In this document: positions 53,574 to 63,487 of the stretch, in pieces
How the letters are laid out: every line of letters starts with the position of its first letter
How positions within the stretch are numbered: the stretch's first letter is position 1
Assembly (NCBI GenBank): GCA_004124535.1
Contig: SCKQ01000006.1
Span: 7,296-71,295, forward strand
DNA from: Fidelibacterota bacterium
GTDB taxonomy: Bacteria; Marinisomatota; Marinisomatia; Marinisomatales; TCS55
Length of the DNA stretch: 64,000 nucleotides
Reading direction: 5' to 3'
Program-made: the position numbers and the translations under genes
Notes under the pieces: model-generated
Told to the model about the DNA's origin: nothing
Seen by the model: only the letters and a program-made list of their open reading frames with translations
The model's database searches: none

Positions 53574-55695
53574 TTTGTATTATGTAATTGCTGCTGCTGT
53601 TGTGGCAATGTTATATGCATTCTGGAAAACAAACTGGATTAATAACCAGGATGAAGGATCGGACAGGATGAAACAAATTGGCGCAAACATAGCTGGTGGC
53701 GCTATGGCTTTTCTAAAAGCTGAATATAGAATTTTGGGTGTTTTTGTGGTGGTGGTTGCTATAATACTATTTGTAGGTTATTCATTAAAAGGTGAAGGGA
53801 CCGAGCTAATAGCCGTATCATTTATTGTGGGTGCCTTTGCAAGTGGTTTAGCTGGTTTTCTTGGAATGAGAGTGGCTACCAAAGCCAATAACCGAACAAC
53901 AAACGCAGCTCAAACCGGACTGGCTTCTGCATTAAAAGTGGCTTTCACGGGCGGTTCAGTTATGGGTTTAAGCGTGGTTGGGCTTGGTGTTCTCGGGTTG
54001 GGTGGTTTATACACAATATATTCTTATCATTATGGAGTCTCTAATGAAACTGAATTGAAGCGTGTATTAGACATTCTTACTGGTTTTTCTTTAGGTGCTT
54101 CTTCCATTGCTTTGTTTGCCCGTGTGGGTGGAGGCATTTACACGAAAGCTGCTGATGTGGGCGCTGATTTGGTAGGAAAAGTGGAAGCAGGAATCCCTGA
54201 AGACCATCCCTTAAATCCTGCCACCATCGCTGATAATGTAGGTGATAATGTAGGTGATGTTGCCGGTATGGGCGCCGACCTCTTTGAATCCTATGTGGGG
54301 TCAATTATTGGCTCGATGGTATTAGGTGCGGTTATGGGATTAAATTTTGTATTACTGCCTTTATATATTGCAGCAGCCGGAATATTAGTATCTATACTGG
54401 GTACATTCATGGTATCTGTAAAGGAAGGTGGGGATCCCCAAAAGGCTTTGAATCGAGGAGAGTTCGGAAGCTCATTTATTATGATTGGTGTGATTTATTT
54501 CTTGATTCAAAATGTTCTTCCATCCGATTTTGTTCAAGGTGGAGAAACATTTACAAGCATTGGTGTATTCTTGGCAACCGTTATAGGTTTGTTGGCCGGA
54601 TTGGGAATAGGACTTATTACTGAGCACTACACCGGAACAGGAACATCACCAGTTTTATCTATTACAAAACAATCTTTAACAGGTCCAGCCACAAATATTA
54701 TTGCTGGCTTAGGTGTAGGTATGCAGTCTACCGCTATACCAATTTTAATTTTAGCCACTGCAATAATAGGTGCACATCATTTTGCTGGTTTATATGGCAT
54801 TGCATTAGCTGCATTGGGCATGCTGGCAAATACGGGAATTCAGCTGGCTGTTGATGCGTATGGTCCTATTTCTGATAATGCAGGTGGTATCGCTGAGATG
54901 GCTGGACTACCCGAAGAAGTTCGTAGACGTACTGATAAACTGGATGCCGTTGGTAACACTACAGCTGCAATTGGAAAAGGATTTGCGATTGGTTCGGCTG
55001 CTTTAACAGCATTGGCTCTGTTTGCTGCTTTCATGGTTCAAACTGGTCTTGATAGTATAGATATTTCTAAACCAATGGTAATGGCTGGTTTATTTGTTGG
55101 TGGTATGTTACCATTCTTATTTTCTTCATTGGCAATGAATGCGGTAGGACGTGCGGCAATGGCTATGATTGAAGAAGTTCGCCGTCAATTTAGAGATATC
55201 CCGGAATTAAAGGCTGCGTTGGATTTAATGAAAAAAGGCAATGAATCTACTTGGTCTGATGAAGATAAAGCTGTGTATGAATTGGGATTGACGAAAGCTG
55301 AACACGGCCGCTGTATTGAAATTTCCACACAGTCAGCCATTAAAGAAATGGTGTTGCCGGGTATACTTGCAGTTACTTCACCTGTTTTGGTTGGATTTGT
55401 TTTTGGTCCGGAAACTTTAGGAGGACTTTTAGCGGGTGTTACAGTTTGTGGTGTACTTATGGCTATTTTCCAGTCTAATGCTGGAGGAGCTTGGGATAAT
55501 GCGAAGAAAATGATTGAAGAAGGCGTGACAGTCAATGGAATTAGTCTCCAAAAAGGATCAGATGCTCACAAGGCTGCTGTGGTTGGTGATACAGTTGGTG
55601 ATCCTTTTAAGGATACATCCGGTCCATCGTTAAATATATTAATTAAATTAATGTCAGTGGTGTCATTAGTCATTGCTCCACTTTTGACATTATAG
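53566..55695 (+). CDS. hppA: Membrane-bound ion-pumping pyrophosphatase, K+-dependent type
   Basis: The 709-residue protein with about sixteen helices couples pyrophosphate hydrolysis to pumping of H+ or Na+. Substrate-binding motifs are [40 protein letters not shown] and [15 protein letters not shown]. The sequence [15 protein letters not shown] has Ala where K+-independent enzymes have Lys, so it is of the K+-dependent class. I cannot tell H+ from Na+ with certainty. It ends 15 bases before rpsF. Confidence 0.95.
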   Translation: MNNLYYVIAAAVVAMLYAFWKTNWINNQDEGSDRMKQIGANIAGGAMAFLKAEYRILGVFVVVVAIILFVGYSLKGEGTELIAVSFIVGAFASGLAGFLGMRVATKANNRTTNAAQTGLASALKVAFTGGSVMGLSVVGLGVLGLGGLYTIYSYHYGVSNETELKRVLDILTGFSLGASSIALFARVGGGIYTKAADVGADLVGKVEAGIPEDHPLNPATIADNVGDNVGDVAGMGADLFESYVGSIIGSMVLGAVMGLNFVLLPLYIAAAGILVSILGTFMVSVKEGGDPQKALNRGEFGSSFIMIGVIYFLIQNVLPSDFVQGGETFTSIGVFLATVIGLLAGLGIGLITEHYTGTGTSPVLSITKQSLTGPATNIIAGLGVGMQSTAIPILILATAIIGAHHFAGLYGIALAALGMLANTGIQLAVDAYGPISDNAGGIAEMAGLPEEVRRRTDKLDAVGNTTAAIGKGFAIGSAALTALALFAAFMVQTGLDSIDISKPMVMAGLFVGGMLPFLFSSLAMNAVGRAAMAMIEEVRRQFRDIPELKAALDLMKKGNESTWSDEDKAVYELGLTKAEHGRCIEISTQSAIKEMVLPGILAVTSPVLVGFVFGPETLGGLLAGVTVCGVLMAIFQSNAGGAWDNAKKMIEEGVTVNGISLQKGSDAHKAAVVGDTVGDPFKDTSGPSLNILIKLMSVVSLVIAPLLTL

Positions 55696-55710
55696 GTTTG
55701 AGGAGAATCT

Positions 55711-56172
55711 ATGCGATATTATGAAACACTATATATTCTTAACCCGGACTATGAAAAGGAAAGAGTTGACAACATTATAAAGGATGTTGATGAACAGGTT
55801 AGCAAATTCAGCCAGGTGATTGCCCACCGTGTTTGGGGAAAAAAACGGCTAGCCTACCCTATTGATAAGCATAAATATGGGACATATGTACTCTTTCAGT
55901 TCGAAACAGAAGACCAGAATGCTTTGGGCGATTTTGATAGTTTTATGAAATTGAACAATTCAGTTTTACGTTATCAAAATGTACGTCTTGGTGCAAAACC
56001 AGAAGAGATTGAAAGTGATTTGCTGGATGAAAGCACCGAACCTCTTGAAGAAGAACCCCAAGTGAAAGACATGCCGGAAATTATCAAGGAAGTTCCCAAA
56101 ACACCTGTTGAAGAAAAATTTGAGGACACAGATGAAGCGTCTGAAACCGTTGAAGAAGAAACTTCAGCATAA
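55711..56172 (+). CDS. rpsF: 30S ribosomal protein S6 with acidic C-terminal extension
   Basis: The 153-residue S6 has its core in about residues 1-95 ([40 protein letters not shown]) and an acidic Glu-rich tail of some 55 residues, longer than the short tail in many S6 proteins. A GAGGAG site precedes the ATG. It starts rpsF-rpsR-rplI; ssb, often placed between rpsF and rpsR, is absent. Confidence 0.96.
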   Translation: MRYYETLYILNPDYEKERVDNIIKDVDEQVSKFSQVIAHRVWGKKRLAYPIDKHKYGTYVLFQFETEDQNALGDFDSFMKLNNSVLRYQNVRLGAKPEEIESDLLDESTEPLEEEPQVKDMPEIIKEVPKTPVEEKFEDTDEASETVEEETSA

Positions 56173-56190
56173 TAGATAAGCGAGGAATTT

Positions 56191-56418
56191 ATGGCATTTG
56201 TAAGTCGTAAAAAGTTTTGTTATTTTAAAGAAAACGTGATCACAGAGATTGATTATAAGGATGTTAAACTGCTGCGCCGCTTCGTGACAGAGCAGGGCAA
56301 AATCATGCCCCGACGCGTTACGGGCACCAGCGCAAAAATGCATCGGAAATTGATTAGGGCGATTAAAAGAGCAAGAAACATTGCTTTGATGCCTTATACG
56401 AATTTAGGCGACAGTTGA
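56191..56418 (+). CDS. rpsR: 30S ribosomal protein S18
   Basis: The 75-residue S18 partner of S6 is recognised by [37 protein letters not shown] and [13 protein letters not shown]. Normal length. A GAGG site lies 6 bases before the ATG. rplI follows after a 29-base gap. Confidence 0.96.
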   Translation: MAFVSRKKFCYFKENVITEIDYKDVKLLRRFVTEQGKIMPRRVTGTSAKMHRKLIRAIKRARNIALMPYTNLGDS

Positions 56419-56447
56419 ACTATTTATAAACAACAAGGACTTAAACC

Positions 56448-56891
56448 CTGGATATAATATTACTCCAAGATGTAGATGCCTTAGGTACAGCTGGTGATAC
56501 TGTAAATGTAAAACCGGGCTTTGCCCGGAATTTTCTGTTCCCCAGAAGTCTGGCATTGCGAGCATCAAAACGTAATCTGGCGATTGCTGATGAACGCAAA
56601 CGTAATGCTGATAAACATCGTGCACACGATGAGAAAATAAATCTTGAACTTTCAAACCAACTGAAAGATATGGAAATGACATTTGAAGTGCAAACGGGTG
56701 AAGAAGAAAAAATGTTTGGCGCTGTGACCACCAATGATATCCAAAAAAAACTGGAAGAAAAAGGAATCGCAATTGAACGCCACCGCATCGAGCTTAAAGA
56801 ATCAATTAAAGCATTGGGTATTTTTCATATCCCTGTACGTGTTGCTGCAGATATGAAACCTGAACTGAAAATATATGTAATAAAAGCATAG
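56448..56891 (+). CDS. rplI: 50S ribosomal protein L9, apparent CTG start
   Basis: The 147-residue L9 is read from CTG at 56448 as (M)DIILLQDVDALGTAGDTV, with VKPGFARNFLFPRSLA shortly after, the L9 signature. A stop lies in frame at 56442-56444, and no ATG, GTG or TTG precedes the conserved N-terminus. CTG sits exactly at the family start, 8 bases after AAGGA (56435-56439). The next usual start codon in frame (56556) would delete the N-terminal rRNA-binding domain. The remaining coiled linker and C-terminal domain (IALERHRIELKE-like, here IAIERHRIELKESIKALG) are complete. A base error in the start codon is the alternative. Confidence 0.88.
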   Translation: MDIILLQDVDALGTAGDTVNVKPGFARNFLFPRSLALRASKRNLAIADERKRNADKHRAHDEKINLELSNQLKDMEMTFEVQTGEEEKMFGAVTTNDIQKKLEEKGIAIERHRIELKESIKALGIFHIPVRVAADMKPELKIYVIKA

Positions 56892-56915
56892 TTCTGAATA
56901 CTCAAAACCACTTTT

Positions 56916-56951
56916 ATAACCCCCGGTAGAAAAGCCGGGGGTTATTATTTA
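56916..56951 (+). terminator. Rho-independent terminator after rplI
   Basis: A perfect 11-base-pair stem (ATAACCCCCGG 56916-56926 with CCGGGGGTTAT 56935-56945) has an 8-base loop and is followed by TATTTAT. It ends the rpsF-rpsR-rplI transcript. Confidence 0.92.
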
Positions 56952-57000
56952 TATAAAGAATTCTTGCCGGATGTTTTAACTGCATCTATTTTCAACGATT

Positions 57001-59229
57001 ATGTTTGTAGAAGTTGCCTTTCCTATCTCCAGTTATACACAGTTTACTTACCGTATCCCGAAAAAATTTATTGATCAGATTCATGTAGGAATACGCGTCA
57101 AAGCACCATTGGGAAAGCGGCTGGTTACCGGTATTGTTGTTGCTAAATCTGCTGAATCAGATTATTTGGGCAAACACAAAAATATAAAGGAACTTATAGA
57201 CCTGCAACCAGTGATGGATAACAAATTGTGGAAACTGGTACAATGGATGAGTTCATATTATTTTACACCTGTTGGGCAAGTTGTAAAAACAGTCTTGCCT
57301 GCAAAACTCTCTACAAAATATACACCACCCACGACCGGCCTTGTTGTATATAAATCATTTGGTGATAATTATGAGCAGTTGCAAAAAAGAGCACCTATCC
57401 AGGCAAAAGTATTACAGTTCCTGTCTGTTCAAGAAGGAGCGATTCCAATTGCAGCACTCAAACATATGGTGAGCAGTCCCAATGCAGTTTGCAAAACGTT
57501 GTTTGATAAAGGTCTTGTTGATCTAGATGAAGTAACGAATTTGCCTGATGTAACTGGGTTTACATTCTCAAAGATTCATAAGGAAATAGCATTCACGAAT
57601 GAGCAAAAACTGGTATTAGGTGAATTAAGTAAAAAATTGAATTCTAAAAAATTTAGTCCAACATTACTGCATGGTGTTACAGGAAGCGGTAAAACAGAAA
57701 TATATATTGAAATTGTGCGTCAGGCGTTAGAAATGAATAAATCAGCAATATTGCTACTTCCAGAAATATCATTAACACCACAAATAGCGGGACGATTCAG
57801 GTCTGTCTTTGGGGATCAAGTTGCTTTGTGGCATTCGAGACTATCTCATGCTGCTCGAGCGTGGACATGGAAACAAATTTGTGCAGGACAATTTAACGTT
57901 ACTATAGGAGCCAGAAGCGCTGTATTTGCTCCTTTAAAAAACCTTGGTGTAATCATTATTGATGAAGAACAGGAATATTCTTTCAAGCAAGAATCCCCGG
58001 CACCAAGATATCATGCCCGTGAGGTTGCCTTGATGCGCGGCAAATTGAATGATGCAGTGGTTATCATGTCCAGTGCCACCCCCAGCTTGGAAAGTTATTA
58101 TAATCATGTTAAGGAGAAGTATTCCTATTTAAGATTAAATAAAAGATACGGTGGCGCCCCTTACCCCCAGGTTCAGATTGTTGATATGATCAAGGAGCAG
58201 GAAGAAACAGGTAAGTTCCAACAAGTAATTTCCAGCAAGCTTCAGAAAATAATGGAAAGCAAATTTGCTAAAGGTGAACAGGTGATGCTGTTGCAAAACA
58301 GACGTGGCTTCGCTCCAATTTTACGATGTGGAGATTGTGGTCATGTTGAAACGTGTGTGCAATGTAAAATTGCATTAACATACCATAGCCATGAACGCTT
58401 GCTGAAATGCCATTTTTGTGGTTATGAAACAAGTAATATACCCATTGCCTGTCACAAATGTACCAGTATCAATCTAAAACTCCTTGGTGTTGGTACACAA
58501 AAAGTTGAAGATGTTATTCGCGAACAATACCCGGATATTAAAATTGCAAGGATCGACTTTGATACTGCTCGCAATATCCCCGCTTTGACAAGAATATTGG
58601 AAAAATTTGCCGCGGGTGAAATTCATGTATTAATCGGCACACAAATGATTGCCAAGGGATTAGATTTTGATAATGTAACACTAGTAGGAATTGTTAATGG
58701 TGATACAGGGCTCTTTTTGCCTGATTTTCGTTCTGGAGAAAAAGTATTCCAACTTATTTACCAGGCAGCGGGCCGATCCGGCAGAAGAAAACCAGGGGAA
58801 GTAATCATTCAAACATATAATCCTGATAACCCCGTATTAATACATGCCGCTAGACTGGATCAAAAAACATATTACAATATTGCTTTAAGTGAAAGACAGG
58901 AACTTAATTATCCACCATTTTCATGGTTGATCCGTTTAGAAATAGAAGGTACAAAAAAAGAACTTGTTACCACTCATGCTGACAAGATAAGAAAAAAATT
59001 AAGTCCTTCCCCGAAAGGAATAGATATATTAGGACCAGCCAAATGTTATCGGGAACGGTTGCGGGGGAAATATCGTATGCATATTATGATTAAATCTAAC
59101 AAAACGCATGATACCAACGGTGAAAGACTCCATTCTTTCTTGCAAGATCACTTTGCAGTAGGACTTTTAAATAAATTGCCGTCTAGTGTAAAAGTATTAA
59201 TTGATGTTAATCCTGTATCTGTTTTATGA
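57001..59229 (+). CDS. priA: Primosomal replication restart helicase PriA, DEEQ Walker B
   Basis: The 742-residue superfamily 2 helicase restarts stalled replication forks. An N-terminal DNA-binding domain (1-105) is followed by Walker A GVTGSGKTE (225-233). Walker B is DEEQ (321-324), where most PriA proteins have DEEH. Eight zinc cysteines are visible in CGDCGH..CVQC and CHFCGY..CHKC. Helicase motifs V and VI (GTQMIAKGLDF, QAAGRSGRRKPGEVIIQT) are intact. Its stop overlaps the start of the next gene (ATGA). Confidence 0.95.
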   Translation: MFVEVAFPISSYTQFTYRIPKKFIDQIHVGIRVKAPLGKRLVTGIVVAKSAESDYLGKHKNIKELIDLQPVMDNKLWKLVQWMSSYYFTPVGQVVKTVLPAKLSTKYTPPTTGLVVYKSFGDNYEQLQKRAPIQAKVLQFLSVQEGAIPIAALKHMVSSPNAVCKTLFDKGLVDLDEVTNLPDVTGFTFSKIHKEIAFTNEQKLVLGELSKKLNSKKFSPTLLHGVTGSGKTEIYIEIVRQALEMNKSAILLLPEISLTPQIAGRFRSVFGDQVALWHSRLSHAARAWTWKQICAGQFNVTIGARSAVFAPLKNLGVIIIDEEQEYSFKQESPAPRYHAREVALMRGKLNDAVVIMSSATPSLESYYNHVKEKYSYLRLNKRYGGAPYPQVQIVDMIKEQEETGKFQQVISSKLQKIMESKFAKGEQVMLLQNRRGFAPILRCGDCGHVETCVQCKIALTYHSHERLLKCHFCGYETSNIPIACHKCTSINLKLLGVGTQKVEDVIREQYPDIKIARIDFDTARNIPALTRILEKFAAGEIHVLIGTQMIAKGLDFDNVTLVGIVNGDTGLFLPDFRSGEKVFQLIYQAAGRSGRRKPGEVIIQTYNPDNPVLIHAARLDQKTYYNIALSERQELNYPPFSWLIRLEIEGTKKELVTTHADKIRKKLSPSPKGIDILGPAKCYRERLRGKYRMHIMIKSNKTHDTNGERLHSFLQDHFAVGLLNKLPSSVKVLIDVNPVSVL

Positions 59230-60125
59230 GAGTAATTACGTTTAGCTTATTATTGAATCTGTTAATAGCAGAAACCACATTTCCAGGTCTTGAAAACTGG
59301 TATCATCCACACCGCATGTCGCTAACTGGCGCTGGGGGTACTGTAACAAACATAACTGCTGATATAGCTAACCCGGCTGCCTTATGGACATTGCCGAGAC
59401 TATTTGAGGTCAGTTTTGTTTCATATCCTGCTGATATTACTGCTCAATCTGTCCACTTATCTTTACTAGGTAAACAGTCTGTAACGGTCTATGGATTACG
59501 CCAAATAAACTATGGTTTATTTGAAGGCCGGGATGAATTGAATCAGGAAACAGAAAATTATTCCGCATCAGATACATGGCTTAATTGGGCTGCAGCAGGA
59601 CATTCTACAAGGTGGCCATTATCGTGGGGTGTAAGCGCAGGACTCTTTATAAGTTCTCTTGAGGATAAACAAGCGGCATTGTTAACCTTTTCCGTAGGGG
59701 CTATACTGAATTCCAAAAAGCTGAATTCAAAATTAGGAGTTAGTTTGATTAATACTGGCTCTATTATAAAAAAATATTCTGATACAGAAGAAAAACTGCC
59801 GACAGCAATAGTTGTTTCGGTATCAAAAAATCTTGCCTATTTGCCATTGAATCTCTCTATAGATATTTATAATAGATTAAATGCTGCAACGCCTGAAATA
59901 CGATTAGGAGCTGTGTTTACGCTACCTTATCAATTACAATTAAAACTGGGAACGACCACAAACCGATTCAAGCAATCGACAGGACAAGGCCTTGCCAGAA
60001 ATTTCTTTGCAGACACTGGGCTCGGTGTGGTATGGGCATATGAAACATATCATTTTGAAACAGGGGTGTATTCCTATGGTCCCGGCGGCTGGATTTCCGG
60101 GCTGGCCGTGGGTATAAAATTTTAA
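59226..60125 (+). CDS. PorV/PorQ-like outer-membrane beta-barrel protein
   Basis: The 299-residue protein has a signal peptide (1-15). Its N-terminal pattern, SLTGAGGTVTNITADIANPAALW, resembles the PorV/PorQ/UPF0164 group of outer-membrane proteins, which serve as type IX secretion shuttles in Bacteroidota. The remainder alternates beta strands and ends in IKF, as expected for an outer-membrane barrel. Type IX partners such as PorU or Sov are not in the window, so involvement in secretion is a guess. It overlaps priA by 4 bases. Confidence 0.7.
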   Translation: MRVITFSLLLNLLIAETTFPGLENWYHPHRMSLTGAGGTVTNITADIANPAALWTLPRLFEVSFVSYPADITAQSVHLSLLGKQSVTVYGLRQINYGLFEGRDELNQETENYSASDTWLNWAAAGHSTRWPLSWGVSAGLFISSLEDKQAALLTFSVGAILNSKKLNSKLGVSLINTGSIIKKYSDTEEKLPTAIVVSVSKNLAYLPLNLSIDIYNRLNAATPEIRLGAVFTLPYQLQLKLGTTTNRFKQSTGQGLARNFFADTGLGVVWAYETYHFETGVYSYGPGGWISGLAVGIKF

Positions 60126-60128
60126 TGC

Positions 60129-62888
60129 GTGTTTGACTGTATTAGATCAAAAATTGTTTTAGGGAGCTTTCTCTTACCAATCTGCTTGCCGGCAAATAGA
60201 CTTGATATATATTATAACCTTGATATCTATTTTCATCCGCGTACAAATCAATCAGATGGGTTCATTGAAGGTGTAAATCATGTTCGCATTGTTAATAATA
60301 CTCAAAAAGAACTAAAAGAATTATATTTTCACAACGCCGGTAACCATTATTCAAAACAAGAGTCATTAACAAAAATATCTACTGTGCGTTGTTCCCATTC
60401 AGCGCGTGTTAGCGGACAGGATAGTTTGGTTATGAAATTAGGCTTATTCCCCCCTGTCCATCCCGGCGAAACAGTGATTATTGATATTCCTTTTAAAACA
60501 TATTTCTCTGCTAGCAACCCCCAATTGCCCGCTCACGGCGCCAGGAAAGATACAACCACATACAATGCGATTAATTTCTATCCAGTACTTGAATATTACT
60601 ATGCAAACGGCTGGCGTTCTGATATATATCGTAATTCAATAAAACCATATACAAATTTTGCTGAGTATGATATTAATTTAATTGCGCCAGCGGACTTTTT
60701 GGTTGGTGCATCGGGAAAAATTCTAAAACAAGCTGTACTGGAAACGGGGCATGTCAAATATATTATTAAGGACGACTATTCATTATCATTCAGCGCTGTT
60801 TTTGTACAAGGAATGCAAAAAACCACATCTGAGATTAGCGGAATTCAAATTGAAATTATTTCCCCGGCAGTGCAATCTAAACATATTCAAAAAGTTGTAG
60901 AGCGATTGGAAAAATTGATACCTTTTTATGAAGAACAATTTGGAAATGCATTAATGGATAAACTGGTCATCAGTAGCGGCTATTCCATTGGCACAAGAGC
61001 TATAACAACGAGTAATTATATGATTTTCCAGGATAATATTGATGATGGACATGTGTTGGATCACGAATTAGCACATCAATGGTTTGGCTATTCAATTCAA
61101 ACGGATGAGCATACCGAAACCTGGCTGAATGAATCGTTTGCTGAATATGCCAGCTGGCTTTTTGCCCAATCACAGAAGGGGAAACCAGACCCGTTTACAT
61201 TTACTGAAACAATTCCTGATTTGAACATTTGGTCTGATATAAAAGTAATGGATATGGAAGATTGGACACAGTTCTTGATGGATGTCATTGGAGAAAAATC
61301 GCTCCCCCCTGTTTATCAGTCCGGCAAACAAATAAATTGGGAAACAGCTGCTAATATTTACAGCAAATATATTGTGGGCAGCCATGTTATGCAAATGTTG
61401 CAGGCGACAGTTGGTGATTCAATTATGAATAAAATTATGTATGATTATTGTATACTATTTAGAGGGAAAACAGCCAGTACAGAAGATTTTATTCAAGCAA
61501 TTAATCAACATACGAAAAATGAAATAGCTGATAATTTTAGATTGGCCCTAACAACAAATCTGCGGCCTGACGTTGAGATAGAGGACGTTGAAAGCCAGTA
61601 TAATAAAAATAAACAATGGAGTAATAAAATTACTACATCGTTTAAAGGAAGCTGGATCATGCCTGTTGATATTTTACTCATAACCGAATATGGTGACAGC
61701 ACCTTGTTGACACAGGTTGATATCAATATGAGCAATACAATAGAATTAAATACAGTATCTCCTCTGGTGTCAGTAGAGCTGGATCCCTATAAACGACTAT
61801 TTGATGATAACCGATTTAATAACCGCTGGCCGCGACGGATATCGCTGCAGCCAAATTATGGATTACCGAGTTGGGAGACATATAAAGTCTATTACAGACC
61901 TAGAATTAAAAGGGATTGGCGTGGTAATTGGCGTACAGGTTTAAAATTTTCTGGGGGGTTGGGTATAAACCTGATGCCAATTATGCCAGCGTTCTATCAA
62001 AACCTGTTTGATTTGGAAGTCACATTTTCAACAGGTGTCCCTGAAAATAATTGGGGAGGAAGAATCAATTATAGAACACCCTTGAAGTCGACAGCTAATA
62101 CCTATTGGGAACTCGAGACCGGGTTTGAGTATCCTAAAAAATGGACAAAAATTTCATTTTATAATTACATGGGGGAACCAAAATATTTAGCGGCACACGG
62201 CGAGTCCTATTACTCTCGCTTAACAACAACTCTTTCCAGTACCGAATATACTAAATCAGAGTCAGGTGACTGGTGGGTTGTTGGACGAAGTGTGAAATTG
62301 AAAGAAAAATGGACCATTTTTTCATATACAACTGAACAACGCTATCTTATGGAAACGCATTTACTTGGCGGCTTCCAGGAGAAAGAATCTTTTTACAATT
62401 TTGGAATTTCTGCCGATGTGGAAACACATAAAATTGCAGGATATATCATTCGCTTGCATGGAGAAGCCGGATTTGTTTGGGATGAGCGTGAAGGTGATGA
62501 GCTTGCTTATAGATTATTGTATGTCCCAAAAGTTTGGCAGCAGCGCGAAGGGCGAATTCCGCTTTTTCGGGGTGTGGCGGCTGATGAGAAAGAATGGCAG
62601 GATAATATTTTCAGTAGTGGTTTTAGTATCGGCTGGGAAACCAAGACAGCGGCGTGGCCCATGGTTTATATTGACGGTGCTGTGATCAGCGACGATGAAG
62701 GAACATTACTGGATCGCCTTGATCATTTAAATAAAAGTGATCAGATTTATATTGCAGCTGGCTTTGGCTTGGAATCCCAAACAATGATGGAAATTGGATT
62801 ATACTTCCCTATCTGGGTTTCACATCCTGTTCGGGGAGAAGAAAATTTTGCCCTGCGGATACTTTTGCAATGGGGGTTTTATTATTAA
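60129..62888 (+). CDS. M1 family metallopeptidase fused to a C-terminal beta-barrel-like domain
   Basis: The 919-residue exported protein has a signal peptide (1-22) and the M1 aminopeptidase N-terminal beta domain. The zinc site is HELAHQW (His312, His316) with Glu335 in NESFAEY, the correct HExxH-x18-E spacing. From about residue 560 the sequence no longer resembles M1. It becomes a run of alternating strands ending LLQWGFYY, like an outer-membrane barrel. The classical GAMEN exopeptidase motif is not conserved (RAITTSNYM in its place). The start is GTG at 60129; an ATG at 60125 meets a stop at once. It lies 3 bases after the PorV-like gene. Confidence 0.8.
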   Translation: MFDCIRSKIVLGSFLLPICLPANRLDIYYNLDIYFHPRTNQSDGFIEGVNHVRIVNNTQKELKELYFHNAGNHYSKQESLTKISTVRCSHSARVSGQDSLVMKLGLFPPVHPGETVIIDIPFKTYFSASNPQLPAHGARKDTTTYNAINFYPVLEYYYANGWRSDIYRNSIKPYTNFAEYDINLIAPADFLVGASGKILKQAVLETGHVKYIIKDDYSLSFSAVFVQGMQKTTSEISGIQIEIISPAVQSKHIQKVVERLEKLIPFYEEQFGNALMDKLVISSGYSIGTRAITTSNYMIFQDNIDDGHVLDHELAHQWFGYSIQTDEHTETWLNESFAEYASWLFAQSQKGKPDPFTFTETIPDLNIWSDIKVMDMEDWTQFLMDVIGEKSLPPVYQSGKQINWETAANIYSKYIVGSHVMQMLQATVGDSIMNKIMYDYCILFRGKTASTEDFIQAINQHTKNEIADNFRLALTTNLRPDVEIEDVESQYNKNKQWSNKITTSFKGSWIMPVDILLITEYGDSTLLTQVDINMSNTIELNTVSPLVSVELDPYKRLFDDNRFNNRWPRRISLQPNYGLPSWETYKVYYRPRIKRDWRGNWRTGLKFSGGLGINLMPIMPAFYQNLFDLEVTFSTGVPENNWGGRINYRTPLKSTANTYWELETGFEYPKKWTKISFYNYMGEPKYLAAHGESYYSRLTTTLSSTEYTKSESGDWWVVGRSVKLKEKWTIFSYTTEQRYLMETHLLGGFQEKESFYNFGISADVETHKIAGYIIRLHGEAGFVWDEREGDELAYRLLYVPKVWQQREGRIPLFRGVAADEKEWQDNIFSSGFSIGWETKTAAWPMVYIDGAVISDDEGTLLDRLDHLNKSDQIYIAAGFGLESQTMMEIGLYFPIWVSHPVRGEENFALRILLQWGFYY

Positions 62889-62958
62889 GCATTATACGGT
62901 ATTATACACATAATAACTAAATAATTTAAGTATAGACTTATTAATTATTTAATTTTTA

Positions 62959-62986
62959 TTGTTTATAGTTAAATATACATTATAAT
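62959..62986 (+). promoter_or_regulatory. Candidate promoter for the Lrp/AsnC gene
   Basis: TTGTTT (62959-62964) and a consensus TATAAT (62981-62986) are spaced by 16 bases in a very AT-rich gap. Transcription would start close to the ATG at 62996, implying a nearly leaderless message. The AT-richness makes a chance match possible. Confidence 0.4.
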
Positions 62987-62995
62987 TTATGGTTG

Positions 62996-63460
62996 ATGTT
63001 TGACAAAAAAGATTATCAAATTCTTTCTACATTACAACAAAATTCACGGACAACGGCCAGTGAAATTGCCGATCTTGTAGAAATGTCCATTCCGGCAGTG
63101 ACAGAACGAATCAAGAAATTGACAGATAATGGAACTGTAGAATCATACACGGCAAAATTGAATGCCAAGGAACTGGGCTTTGATCTTGCTGCATATATTG
63201 CAGTTGTCAGTTCGTCCTCGGAGCACTACGAAGAAATTATCCAGAAATCCATCAAACACCCGGCAGTACTGGAATGTCATTCTGTTACAGGAGATGGCAG
63301 CCACATGTTGAAAGTACGTGTGCGCAACTCTTCAGAACTTGAGCAACTACTTAGGGATATTCAATCCTGGCCGGGTGTGATCAGAACACACACGTCTGTG
63401 ATAATGAGTACCTATAAGGAAGGGTTTGAATTAGATTTAACTTCTTTAAATAACACCTAA
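62996..63460 (+). CDS. Lrp/AsnC family transcriptional regulator
   Basis: The 154-residue regulator has an N-terminal helix-turn-helix (about 5-50, DYQILSTLQQNSRTTASEIA...AVTERIKKL) and a C-terminal RAM domain (65-140, YIAVVSSSSEHYEEII, HSVTGDGSHMLKVRV) that binds amino acids and forms the oligomer. I chose the ATG at 62996 over an in-frame TTG at 62993. It lies directly before a glutamine synthetase gene, which is a likely target. Confidence 0.92.
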   Translation: MFDKKDYQILSTLQQNSRTTASEIADLVEMSIPAVTERIKKLTDNGTVESYTAKLNAKELGFDLAAYIAVVSSSSEHYEEIIQKSIKHPAVLECHSVTGDGSHMLKVRVRNSSELEQLLRDIQSWPGVIRTHTSVIMSTYKEGFELDLTSLNNT

Positions 63461-63487
63461 CTCAAAGGTATCCAAAAGGAAAAAAAT

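Noticed and set aside
53566..55695. Frameshift or fusion between pth and hppA
   Set aside because: The 8-base overlap is ordinary translational coupling; both proteins are full length.
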